Shown here: one piece after another, positions 56,099 through 64,000 of the stretch
Layout: the number at the start of each line of letters is the position of its first letter
Numbering within the stretch: position 1 is the first letter of the stretch
Origin: Dyadobacter sp. NIV53
GTDB taxonomy: Bacteria > Bacteroidota > Bacteroidia > Cytophagales > Spirosomataceae
Length of the DNA stretch: 64,000 nt
Direction: 5' to 3'
Assembly (NCBI RefSeq): GCF_019711195.1
Contig: NZ_CP081299.1
Location: 6,854,501-6,918,500, forward strand
Position numbers and translations under genes: made by a program
Notes under the pieces: model-generated
Told to the model about the DNA's origin: nothing
Databases searched by the model: none
The model's input: only the letters and a program-made list of their open reading frames with translations

Positions 56099-56794
56099 TC
56101 ATAACATGGGCTTTACTATAGGCGAAACTTTGTTGACCCATAACTGGTGCATTTTACCTGAAAAATGAAGATTATCGTTTGCTATCATAGTCGGATCATT
56201 TAATGCCTGCCTGGAAATGGGTGTAATGTCAATAAAATATACTTTCTGGCTGGCACACTCTTTCCTTGCTACATTATTGAAACGGTCAATTTCTTCTGCA
56301 ATTTTTTGCCTGTTGGAAGGGGCGGCAGTCGGCGTAACACTCCAGTCGGGAATGGATAGTACAAATACTTTTCCCGGATTGCCACCGGCATAAGTTATAC
56401 TTTTCTTAAGTAATTCGCTGAATTCTTTCTGATACTGTTCTGTACTTAATCCCTGGTACTGATTATTAACACCGATCATTAGTGAAACGAGATCATATTT
56501 TTTGGCTGGCGGATTGGCATTCAACGCATTTAGCAGATTTGCGGTTGTCCAGCCCGTTGTAGCTATAATTTCCGGGGAGTGCACAGCCGTCCCATTTTTC
56601 TTTAAATCTTTAACCAGCAACACCGGCCATCGCTGATCCACAGTCACATTTTGCCCGATTGTATAGGAATCACCCAGTGCGAGGAACAACAAACCGGTAT
56701 CGGAGGGGTTTAAATTCTGGTCATTAATTACCGGCTCAGACTTACACGCTCCTAGGAAAAGGAGTGAGGCAATGATCAGCTTAAATAGATTCAT
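56099..56794 (-). CDS. GDSL/SGNH-hydrolase lipoprotein
   Basis: 231 residues. The lipobox SLLFLGAC gives an anchored lipoprotein. Catalytic blocks are GDSYTIG (Ser), the Gly of TTGW, IGVNNQY (Asn) and NDNLHFSGKMH (Asp and His). An esterase of lipids or acetylated sugars is likely. It converges with the ferredoxin operon. Confidence 0.9.
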   Translation of the reverse strand: MNLFKLIIASLLFLGACKSEPVINDQNLNPSDTGLLFLALGDSYTIGQNVTVDQRWPVLLVKDLKKNGTAVHSPEIIATTGWTTANLLNALNANPPAKKYDLVSLMIGVNNQYQGLSTEQYQKEFSELLKKSITYAGGNPGKVFVLSIPDWSVTPTAAPSNRQKIAEEIDRFNNVARKECASQKVYFIDITPISRQALNDPTMIANDNLHFSGKMHQLWVNKVSPIVKPML

Positions 56795-56920
56795 GATTTT
56801 TCAAGTGTTGAGTATACCTGTGCACCAATTTCTGACACCTTTATTTTAACATATATACCTTTTTTGTATCCGTTTGGATCAATTTTATATTTTATCTGTA
56901 AAAAAATAATTTAATTCCTA

Positions 56921-57742
56921 TTACGCCATTACTGCAATCAGTGTAAGCGCTGTACTTGCCAGGTTGTGATCACCGGTTATTTTTATCTGGTCAGTTATTT
57001 CGGAAGGTTTGATTGCCTTGGTAAAAAGCTGCCACGCAATATCAGGTTCTATTTCAATTGCTGCACTTATTTGACTGGCAGGTTGAGAAGAAATTTTCCA
57101 GTCATTTTCTGTTTTGACAAGAAACCAGGTTCCTCCTATTTCAGAGGTAATATCAAGTTGGATGGTTGTTCCATTTAGTGCAAAAACGTTAAGATAAATG
57201 TGAGGAAGCCCTAATAAAAGCGTGCTGATAAATGGGAAAAACAATTCTTTGATCATAATTCCCGGCTTGTTCACCGCTTTCCTGATTTGCTGCTGGTGAT
57301 GCCATTTTTCAGTATACTCTCTCGCAATGTGAAACCAGTTTTTAGACGTTTTTTCACCAGCCCAGGCAACGGAAAAAATTGCTGTATCATCCGGATTTAA
57401 AGTTTGTACGTGCTCAGTGTAAGCTTTGCCCGTACTTTCCAGTAAATCAGTCAATACATTTGGGCTTAGTCTTCTCGCGGCTTTTACCCATTCCGCATTG
57501 ATTTGATTGAGATAACCGATCAGGTCAGAATAAGAATTGATTTTCACATCAGGAGTTAAGTGAAACTGATCCCGCGAAAAAGAAAGCATTCTGAGGTTTC
57601 CATCCAGAAGATGTGCAGCTACATCTTTCACGGTCCACAACCGGGCAACTGTGTGTTTGTTCCAGTCGTCTGTTTCCAGCGATTTTAACAGTTCTATCAG
57701 TTTCCCATCCAGAACTGAAAATAGATGCCTGGTTTCTATCAT
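56921..57742 (-). CDS. Maleylpyruvate isomerase N-terminal/DinB-like protein
   Basis: 273 residues. RLWTVKDVAAHLLDGNLRML is the mycothiol-dependent isomerase/DinB four-helix motif with a metal His; the second helical region (NWFHIAREYTEKWHHQQQI) provides further ligands. Bacteroidota lack mycothiol, so it probably has another thiol partner or a different role. The start abuts the NTF2-like gene. Confidence 0.8.
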   Translation of the reverse strand: MIETRHLFSVLDGKLIELLKSLETDDWNKHTVARLWTVKDVAAHLLDGNLRMLSFSRDQFHLTPDVKINSYSDLIGYLNQINAEWVKAARRLSPNVLTDLLESTGKAYTEHVQTLNPDDTAIFSVAWAGEKTSKNWFHIAREYTEKWHHQQQIRKAVNKPGIMIKELFFPFISTLLLGLPHIYLNVFALNGTTIQLDITSEIGGTWFLVKTENDWKISSQPASQISAAIEIEPDIAWQLFTKAIKPSEITDQIKITGDHNLASTALTLIAVMA

Positions 57743-57743
57743 T

Positions 57744-58208
57744 TTACTTTTGCATAAATTTGGCCAGGTTTTCCATAGCCGTTGCCCTGACTTTGTTTTT
57801 AAAAAATGTTGTCCAGCCGATCAGTAAACCTGTAAAGCCAAATGCTTGTTTGGCCCAGATATAAAAAGGAAAGGAATCCGTATGTTTTACAATTTTTCCG
57901 TTTTCGATCTCAAATCGTGCATTTATATTATTGGTAACCTTATTGCCGGTTCTTGAAAAGGTGTAAACAGCAGTCCATTCCGCTTTGCCTCCGGCTGCGT
58001 CTCCTGATATATTGCCAAAGGTGAGTTTAAGGTCTTTTCCGTTTTTTATCAGCATCTCCCACATTGATCTTACCTGTTTTCCGTCGAGGTTTACAAATGC
58101 AGCGTCGCTGAATTTAGCCTGGTCGGCATAACAGTCCTGCATACCTTTATAATCCTTATTTTGAAAGCTGGTATAAAACTTTGTTATTAATTGTTCGTTA
58201 GCTGTCAT
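57744..58208 (-). CDS. NTF2/SnoaL-like protein
   Basis: 154 residues. FYTSFQNKDYKGMQDCYADQ, FGNISGDAAGGKAEWTAVYTF and NNINARFEIENGKIVKHTDSF are typical of the family's cone-shaped fold. No signal peptide. Stop is 1 base before the next start, so it is coexpressed with the maleylpyruvate isomerase-like gene. Ligand unknown. Confidence 0.88.
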   Translation of the reverse strand: MTANEQLITKFYTSFQNKDYKGMQDCYADQAKFSDAAFVNLDGKQVRSMWEMLIKNGKDLKLTFGNISGDAAGGKAEWTAVYTFSRTGNKVTNNINARFEIENGKIVKHTDSFPFYIWAKQAFGFTGLLIGWTTFFKNKVRATAMENLAKFMQK

Positions 58209-58547
58209 GAGGAAGGAAGATCATGGTTTGTTTTGTACAATAAGTATTGGATTGCATTTTAAAACATTGGTGTAAGTATACAAAATTGGGATGCTAATTT
58301 TCATTCGTATTCAAAATACAAATAAAAATTATCATCCGGAAATTATCAAAAAAATGAACTAATGTGTTATAAAACAGTTTCTTATAAGAAATTGGCCAGT
58401 ATTGTTGAATAAAAATTTAAAAAGTAAATGCATAAGTTTTCTATGAAACTGCCTCATTTTGGTAATTTTGCATAACATTAATTTAATAGTTGAAACAGAT
58501 TTCTTACATAGACCAGTCTGTTTGACATTATTGGAAAAAAGATAAAA
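58209..58547. other. Intergenic region
   Basis: 339 bp between divergent genes. TAATTTTG at 58463-58470 is a plausible -7 element for the Anbu-like gene. Nothing else was recognised. Confidence 0.4.
58463..58470 (+). promoter_or_regulatory. Candidate -7 element
   Basis: TAATTTTG matches TAnnTTTG, 78 bp before the Anbu-like start. No clear TTTG was found at the proper distance upstream. Confidence 0.35.
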
Positions 58548-59300
58548 ATGACTTATTGTTTAGGAATAAAAGTAAAGGAAGGCCTGGTTGCAATTGCTGA
58601 CACGCGCATTACCGCCGGGACCAACACCACTGTTAAAAAGAAGATGTACATTACCCAAAAGGACAATTATTCGCTGTTTATCATGACCAGCGGACTTCGT
58701 TCAGTGCGTGATAAAGCAGTGCACTATTTTGAAGAATTGCTGAATGATGGTGTCGTTTACAACAAGCTGTATAAAGCAGTTAATGCTTTTGGGGAGCAAA
58801 TAAAGAAAGTAGCCGAAGAGGACAGGGCATCGCTCGAAAAGGCCGGATTTAAGTTTAATCTCAATACTATAGTAGGAGGGCAGCTAAAGGACGACGAAGA
58901 CCACAAGTTGTTTTTATTGTATTCCGAGGGCAACTGGGTTGAACTGGACGAAGGCTCACCTTATGTGATCATTGGTAATTCGGGGCAGGGAAAAGCGATA
59001 TTAAACCGTGTTTTGAATGAAGAATCAACCATGAAACAAGCGCTTAAAGCCGGATTTCTTTCATTCGATTCTACTCGTGTGAGTAACAATGATGTTGAAT
59101 TCCCGATTGATGTGGTACTCTATAAAAAGAATAGCTTTCAGATCGTGGAGCACCGGTATGAAAAGAAGGACATGGAAATAATATCAGAAGCCTGGGCGGA
59201 TAAATTAAAGCAGGCGCTTGACGACATTCCGGAAGAATGGATGGATAAGTCCTTTGACAAAATACCTGAAGTGGCTGATAAGGTTTCGGCAGAGAAATAA
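58548..59300 (+). CDS. Anbu-type proteasome-like peptidase
   Basis: 250 residues. MTYCLGIKVKEGLVAIADTR is the Anbu (bacterial proteasome-related) opening: after Met removal Thr2 would be the nucleophile, and the basic residue is in TVKKKMY. Length and pattern fit the family. Anbu genes are usually beside transglutaminase, alpha-E and ATP-grasp genes; none of these is within 5 kb here. The role in the cell is unknown in most species. Confidence 0.85.
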   Translation: MTYCLGIKVKEGLVAIADTRITAGTNTTVKKKMYITQKDNYSLFIMTSGLRSVRDKAVHYFEELLNDGVVYNKLYKAVNAFGEQIKKVAEEDRASLEKAGFKFNLNTIVGGQLKDDEDHKLFLLYSEGNWVELDEGSPYVIIGNSGQGKAILNRVLNEESTMKQALKAGFLSFDSTRVSNNDVEFPIDVVLYKKNSFQIVEHRYEKKDMEIISEAWADKLKQALDDIPEEWMDKSFDKIPEVADKVSAEK

Positions 59301-59316
59301 ATTTGGTTTGATATTT

Positions 59317-59356
59317 AAAAAGCCCGGCCTGCAACCAAGCAAGCCGGGCTTTTTCC
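59317..59356 (+). terminator. Rho-independent terminator
   Basis: AAAAAGCCCGGC (59317-59328) pairs with GCCGGGCTTTTT (59343-59354) after the Anbu-like gene. Confidence 0.9.
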
Positions 59357-60028
59357 TGTCGTAATGTTTTCCCTATTTATATTACTTGTGCCAGCGCACT
59401 TGTTTTTATATCAAGACCCTAATTTGATTTTTTGATTTGCCAGGCTTGTAGCCGCTTGATGAAGCACTGCCAACGGGAATCGTTGCAAGTTTGCACCTTC
59501 ATGTCAATAGGAATGCACTACTGATCCGTTTGGACAAATTCAGAGAACTTCTATAACAGCCGCATAATACAGACATAATGTGTTCAATACTCAACTGAAA
59601 TTATGAAAATGTCATTGACCTGTTTTTTTTAATGATGAGGTTGGTTTTATCTATGGCTTGAATTTATATTTTGAGAAAAACCTATCTAATAATTCGAAAA
59701 GTTTATTTCGAAAAACTATAATAGCGTTAAAGTGTAGGTGCATTGTTTTAGTCACAAAGAGCACTGCTAATTGGCATAAATGCCGATTTAATATGGTTAT
59801 AAAAGTATTGTTATCAGAATGTTATGAATTAGGAGCATGTTATCACCAGTTACTTACTGTGAAAATTGTATTTGAAATTTTCGTGTAAAGTTTTGTAGAG
59901 ATATTTTTACAAAACTTTTGCTATTTATGCTAATTATATGTACTATTACACATAGAGAAATTTCTATGTGCAGAAAACTCTAAGAATGCCTTAAAATCCT
60001 CTTTTATAAACATCATTACGGAACAATT
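59357..60028. other. Long intergenic region
   Basis: 672 bp. It contains the two hairpins described at 59887-59970. No convincing small gene; a 76-codon frame at 59658 has no supporting features. Confidence 0.45.
59887..59970 (+). promoter_or_regulatory. Two dyads in the leader of the lyase gene
   Basis: AAAGTTTTGTA (59887-59897) pairs with TACAAAACTTT (59908-59918). CACATAGA (59949-59956) pairs with TCTATGTG (59963-59970). They lie 60-140 bp before the start at 60029 and may be operators or leader hairpins. Confidence 0.4.
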
Positions 60029-62341
60029 ATGGAAAATAGGCGTGATTTCCTTCGGAAATCGTCGATGGCAGCTTCAATGCTCATGTTCATCCCACGATTT
60101 CTGGTACCTGTTAAAAAGCAACTGCTACCTCCCATTCTGTCATCAAAGCGAAAGGCCCTGGATCACATGGTTCAGACTTCCTCAGATGAAAATATGCTTT
60201 TCAGCCGATCCTCTCTCGCTTCGTATTATAACTCCAGTGGACTGTTGACTTATAGCGGCGAGAACATGCTCACCTACAGTGAAGACTTTCGCAACGCAAG
60301 CTGGGTTACGGCAGGATCCTCACTTACAATTTCTCCTGACATTGTTGCACCAGACGGATCATTTACTACGGGTATTTTACAGGAAGACCTGCAGAAAAGT
60401 GAACACCGCATATGCAGAAGCCTTTCCGTTGAACAAGGGACTACATATACAATCAGCCTTTTTCTAAAAGCCGGAACCTGCGCAAAGGTACGTGTGAGTT
60501 TTATGAACAAGGCTAGTTACAAAAAAGGAAATCCCAGTTTTATATTTAATCTTTTAGACGGCGCAATCACCTCTCCATCCGTCAACGTTTTGTATTCAAC
60601 TGTAACGAATGCAGGTGATGGCTGGTGGAGAGTTTCAGTTACCGGTACTCCCGATTTGAAACCGATCTCCGGCTTTCAGATTTTTATGATGACAGATAAG
60701 GGAACTATTAATTACAGGGGAAACAACAGAAACATTTACGTATGGGGAGGACAGTTTGAAAGTGGTCTTAAGGTAACATCCTACAATTCTACATCTGATC
60801 AGCCAGGTTCTGTCATACGTTACAACTACAACCCGGAGTCAACAGCGCTGATTGGATTTCTGGTTGAGCCAAAGGCTACTAACTTGTTGGTTTATTCCGA
60901 AAATCTGGATAATCCCGAGGCCTGGCTCCTGGTAAACACTGTTGCAATAAAAAGTGAGGTTTTTGCTCCTGATGGTGTATCAAAATCTATTAAGTTACTG
61001 GAAGACGCATCTTTTAATCTGCATTACATCAGGCCTCTCACTTTACAACAAACGACAATTGGGCAGATTTATAATTTTAGTGTGTTTATCAGGCCAGGTG
61101 AGCGGAAATGGGTTTACTTAAGTATCAATGATTCCTCTGTGCATTTTGATTTGAATGAAAGATCGGTCAGCCGAAGTGTTAATCCACTTTTTCTAAATAC
61201 AGATACAGAATTTGTTGGTAACGGCTGGGTCAGGTGTAGCGCTTCCATTATAGCAAGTGCGAGTGAAATGGAATTTGCAATTGGCGTGGAGCCCGATGAT
61301 AATGACAGGAATTATGCGGGAAATGAATCATTTGGTATCTACGTTTGGGGTGCACAGTTAGAAACAGGCCTATATGCAAGCAGCTACATACCAACATTGT
61401 CCAAAGCCTACGTTCGCAGAGATGAAATTTGTACATTACTTGCACCCGAAACTGCTCAGCCTTATGATATTTTTATACAAAGAAGAAACGGAGGTAGCTG
61501 GGCTGACGATATTTCAGATTCCTACCAAATACCTTTTTCAAGATATGAAGTCGAAGGGGCGGGATTCTGGGATCCTGGCACTACGGATGAGGGAAAAGAG
61601 CAAATAGCCGAAGAGCTGTATCCGACAGAATTTATAAATGCCGGCTTGACAAAAGATAAGGTAACAGTTTTTGCAAACGATTACCGTATACAAAGTGCCG
61701 ACCAGCTTTGGTCGATAAATATGGCCATGAATAAATCCTGCCAGCCGCACCGTTTTGAAATAAGGTCCGGTGACCAATGGGCAAGTGATGCTGGAAAGGA
61801 CAAGGAACGGTCGGAACTCTACATGCTCAATGAACTTCCTTTTGACCAGGACGTATGGCTTTCCTATGCTGTTAAAGTATATCCTGGAGATCCGGTAACC
61901 TCGCAGTTTTGTCATATCGGCCAGTTTCATGCTACCGAAGATTCACATGATGCAGCATCTGTCCCCATATTAACTTTCCGGTTCAACGGTGAGGATGATT
62001 TATCTGTAACAACCTGTGCAAATGTAGAAGACCCGCTTGTGGTTAATGCAACCGGAGAAGTACGTTATGTTGGAAAACTTACAAGAGGTGTATGGGTTAG
62101 AAATGTACTTCGTGTTCGTTTTTCACCTACCAATGCACAGCTGCAATGGTGGGAAAACGGACAGGAAAAACTGAACCTTGCCAATACCGGTATAGGTAAT
62201 ACGGACGAAGTAGGGCCTTATTGGAAATTCGGTATTTACAGGACCCAGTCTGTTGAGACATTAACCGTAGAATATGCCAATATGGAACTCTCGTTGGAAT
62301 CCCTGCAATCGCGCATTTACAATCCTTTGCTTATTATTTAA
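60029..62341 (+). CDS. Tat-exported polysaccharide lyase-like protein with two N-terminal binding modules
   Basis: 770 residues. RRDFLRKSSMAASMLMF near the N-terminus is a Tat signal. Two similar modules follow (about 78-265 and 285-465), each starting ENMLTYSEDFRNASW or TNLLVYSENLDNPEAW and ending WGGQFESGLKVTSY or WGAQLETGLYASSY, a pattern common in phage tail and surface proteins. The C-terminal 270 residues (HRFEIRSGDQW, KERSELY, WYWENGQ-like QWWENGQEKL) match the heparin lyase I-like family. Substrate is unknown. Tat export implies folding before secretion. Confidence 0.75.
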   Translation: MENRRDFLRKSSMAASMLMFIPRFLVPVKKQLLPPILSSKRKALDHMVQTSSDENMLFSRSSLASYYNSSGLLTYSGENMLTYSEDFRNASWVTAGSSLTISPDIVAPDGSFTTGILQEDLQKSEHRICRSLSVEQGTTYTISLFLKAGTCAKVRVSFMNKASYKKGNPSFIFNLLDGAITSPSVNVLYSTVTNAGDGWWRVSVTGTPDLKPISGFQIFMMTDKGTINYRGNNRNIYVWGGQFESGLKVTSYNSTSDQPGSVIRYNYNPESTALIGFLVEPKATNLLVYSENLDNPEAWLLVNTVAIKSEVFAPDGVSKSIKLLEDASFNLHYIRPLTLQQTTIGQIYNFSVFIRPGERKWVYLSINDSSVHFDLNERSVSRSVNPLFLNTDTEFVGNGWVRCSASIIASASEMEFAIGVEPDDNDRNYAGNESFGIYVWGAQLETGLYASSYIPTLSKAYVRRDEICTLLAPETAQPYDIFIQRRNGGSWADDISDSYQIPFSRYEVEGAGFWDPGTTDEGKEQIAEELYPTEFINAGLTKDKVTVFANDYRIQSADQLWSINMAMNKSCQPHRFEIRSGDQWASDAGKDKERSELYMLNELPFDQDVWLSYAVKVYPGDPVTSQFCHIGQFHATEDSHDAASVPILTFRFNGEDDLSVTTCANVEDPLVVNATGEVRYVGKLTRGVWVRNVLRVRFSPTNAQLQWWENGQEKLNLANTGIGNTDEVGPYWKFGIYRTQSVETLTVEYANMELSLESLQSRIYNPLLII

Positions 62342-62418
62342 GGATTTTCGGAATTTTTCACAGCAACTTATCTGGATTATACATATTCAAATTTCACAAT
62401 CTTATTCAAAACTCAACC

Positions 62419-63069
62419 ATGATTTTATCATATAAATCAAGCAAAATAATGCCCGGATTTTTATTTTGCATTATTTTGGCGCTTAATCTATTATGCACAT
62501 TTTCCACTTATGCACAACCTGTTGAATCAAAAAACAACGGTAAAATAGAATTACAGAAAATGATGCGGCGCATTTACATACTGGATAATAAGAAAGGAAA
62601 ATTCAATAACAAGATCGTTTTCAATTCAAAGGGTGCAATTTCTCTTAGAAGTAATATCAATCAAAAGAATATATTGACAGGACAAAATATAGCCATGAAA
62701 AATACTGGTTTTAATGACAGAAACACGTTAATGCGGATAATAGAGCCTGTTCAATTAAAAACACGTGAAAAAGAGAGGATTGCAGAAGTTGATTCCGAAG
62801 ATGATAAAACAATTAAAGATTTCAGCTTTTTTCCCAATCCAATAGAAAGGACTCAAAAGGAGATCAGTATTAATTTCAACAAATTTGAAAGTGGGAGTGA
62901 TGTTCAGATGTTGCTCTTTGATGCCTCCGGAAATGTAATGGTAAAGCAAAATCTGAAAGTCATTGCCGGACAAAACCGTGTCACTGTTCCCACTCTGGCT
63001 TCTGGTATTTATTATGTCAACATCAATGAGAAAAACAGCAACTATTCAAAAGCGATGTTTGTGAAGTGA
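62419..63069 (+). CDS. T9SS type A sorting domain protein
   Basis: 216 residues: signal peptide (LALNLLCTFSTYAQ), a middle region rich in Lys/Asn, and a C-terminal sorting domain (FSFFPNPIERTQKEISINF, LLFDASGNVMVKQNLKV, TLASGIYYVNINEKN). The small passenger is unlike any I know. It is 77 bp after the lyase gene and may be cotranscribed with it. Confidence 0.82.
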   Translation: MILSYKSSKIMPGFLFCIILALNLLCTFSTYAQPVESKNNGKIELQKMMRRIYILDNKKGKFNNKIVFNSKGAISLRSNINQKNILTGQNIAMKNTGFNDRNTLMRIIEPVQLKTREKERIAEVDSEDDKTIKDFSFFPNPIERTQKEISINFNKFESGSDVQMLLFDASGNVMVKQNLKVIAGQNRVTVPTLASGIYYVNINEKNSNYSKAMFVK

Positions 63070-63176
63070 TGCTTGAAGGAATGATGTATTTTGATTTTGA
63101 ATCAGGTTCACTGGTGGCGGATAAAATATTGGCGGCCCGCTGCGCCGCAGAATAAGCTTCCAAGGATTTTTCAAAG

Positions 63177-63210
63177 TGCCGTAGGTACGAAACATTACAT
63201 ACCTACGGCA
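63177..63210. repeat. Perfect 11-bp hairpin, possible dispersed repeat
   Basis: TGCCGTAGGTA (63177-63187) and TACCTACGGCA (63200-63210) form a stem with a 12-nt loop, between the T9SS cargo gene and the convergent M28 gene. It may be a bidirectional terminator, or one copy of a repeat; no second copy lies in the window. Confidence 0.6.
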
Positions 63211-63328
63211 TTGTTATCATGAATTCATTTTTGATTTTTTAACTCACGGCGGAACGTCAATTTCACGTCTCAGTAGTGACTTTTTTAATCACTTAAAGAA
63301 GAAACCAGTTTGGTCAAGTCATTTTCCC

Positions 63329-64000
63329 TCACTCCACACCATACTTATCGAGCAGGTACATCATCGAAGCCATAGACGCAGCGCCCAGTTCCAGTTCGCG
63401 TTTACTTATTTTGTCGAAAGTGTCATTAGAAGCGTGATGGTAGTCGAAGTACCTTTGGGAATCAGGTACCAAACCTAATAAAACGGTTCCTTGTGGGCCA
63501 AGCGGCCCAATGTCTGCTCCGCCACCACCTGGGCCTATTTCGTGTAAACCATACGGAGCGAACAGATTTGACCAGCTCTTTATTTTAGATTTTTGTGCTG
63601 GTGTTCCAATGATTCCAAATCCAAGCGGAATAAAACCACCACGATCAGATTCAATAGCAGCCAGATGTTTTTCATTTTTAGATTTGGCTGAATCTGCATA
63701 AGCAATACCGCCTTTGAGTCCGTTTTCCTCATTCATGTACATCACTGCCCGTAGCGTATTGTTCGGTTTGTAACCCAAGACGGACAGTATTCTAACAGCT
63801 TCAATGGATTGTACACACCCTGAGCCATCATCATGTGCACCTTGTGCAAAATCCCAGGAGTCCAGGTGTCCGCCGGCAACGATATATTGCGGTGAAGTTT
63901 TCGATCCTTTTAATTCCCCGATCACATTATGAGACGGGGCATCAGGAAGCGTTTCGCAGTTTTGTTTAAAATAAAATTCAGTACCCGGTTTTTCTTTAAG
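63329..64000 (-). CDS. M28-family zinc aminopeptidase (partial)
   Basis: The C-terminal 223 residues of a gene that continues past the right edge in the same frame. Metal ligands are His and Asp in GGHLDSWDFAQGAHDDGSG, Glu in MNEENG, Asp in IESDRGG and His in DYHHASNDT. Length and order match M28 peptidases; full-length proteins usually have an N-terminal PA domain, which must lie outside. Confidence 0.9.
   Translation of the reverse strand, partial: LKEKPGTEFYFKQNCETLPDAPSHNVIGELKGSKTSPQYIVAGGHLDSWDFAQGAHDDGSGCVQSIEAVRILSVLGYKPNNTLRAVMYMNEENGLKGGIAYADSAKSKNEKHLAAIESDRGGFIPLGFGIIGTPAQKSKIKSWSNLFAPYGLHEIGPGGGGADIGPLGPQGTVLLGLVPDSQRYFDYHHASNDTFDKISKRELELGAASMASMMYLLDKYGVE

Noticed and set aside
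59658..59888. Plus-strand 76-codon frame in an intergenic region
   Set aside because: No ribosome-binding site, signal or recognisable pattern; composition matches the AT-rich gap.
1..64000. tRNA, rRNA, CRISPR arrays, IS elements or prophage
   Set aside because: No cloverleaf-like, repeat-spacer, transposase, integrase or phage structural signals were seen by eye; short or diverged ones could be missed.

Overview
The window looks like chromosome of a Bacteroidota bacterium of the order Cytophagales, most like Dyadobacter and its relatives in Spirosomataceae. This is inferred from gene content, not from a database match. Pointers are moderate-to-low GC, Bacteroidota-type promoters (TTTG, about 20 bp, TAnnTTTG), a type IX secretion (T9SS) sorting domain, many lipoproteins and carbohydrate-active enzymes, DUF983/DUF2339/DUF3999/DUF3891/DUF4199 proteins, AraC regulators and an Anbu-type peptidase. 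I saw no rRNA, tRNA, CRISPR array, integrase or transposase.

Layout. 0-5 kb: a partial SRPBCC/AHSA1 gene with its ArsR regulator and a paired operator, a small hydrolase, Dps, an HxlR regulator, an exported amidohydrolase, and a SLOG plus deoxyribosyltransferase-like fusion that may be a stand-alone immune effector. 5-16 kb: exported GH13 alpha-amylase, type II NADH dehydrogenase, a coupled run DUF2339 / DUF3999 / outer-membrane-like protein / S41 peptidase, a periplasmic thioredoxin and small proteins. 16-33 kb: GMC oxidoreductase, SDR and AraC regulator, CE1-like esterase, LuxR-type membrane regulator, DUF4199, a sugar-type O-methyltransferase, CocE/NonD hydrolase, sugar isomerase/epimerase-like protein, DUF4038 glycosidase (GH140-like), a lysine-rich exported protein, then glycosyltransferase / GH1-like glycosidase / AraC regulator, and DUF983. 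33-35 kb: a decayed stretch with pieces of a lipoprotein and a beta-barrel protein. 35-42 kb: a minus-strand phosphorelay run (REC-PAS kinase, CHASE3-GAF hybrid kinase with three receivers, single-domain response regulator, CheR, CheB) without CheA, CheW or a chemoreceptor. 42-53 kb: lipoproteins, DUF3891, RlmL-like rRNA methyltransferase, an NTF2-like protein, an orphan acidic protein, a PVC-type heme-binding lipoprotein with its MFS transporter, and SurE. 53-64 kb: lipid kinase, ferredoxin reductase with 2Fe-2S ferredoxin, GDSL hydrolase, maleylpyruvate-isomerase-like and NTF2-like genes, Anbu-like peptidase, a Tat-exported polysaccharide lyase with two phage-tail-like binding modules, a T9SS cargo protein and a partial M28 peptidase.

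Taken together the window is typical of a polysaccharide-degrading soil or plant-associated bacterium: exported glycosidases, lyases, esterases and dehydrogenases, each with local AraC/LuxR/ArsR control, and housekeeping genes between them.

At least seven reading frames are broken by what look like single-base slips. Four are one base short in T/A runs of 6-7. This should be settled against raw reads before any of these genes is called dead. The best candidates for new biology are the SLOG/deoxyribosyltransferase-like fusion (4179-5171), the Tat-exported lyase with duplicated modules (60029-62341), the Anbu-like peptidase apart from its usual partners, and several dyad or repeat elements.
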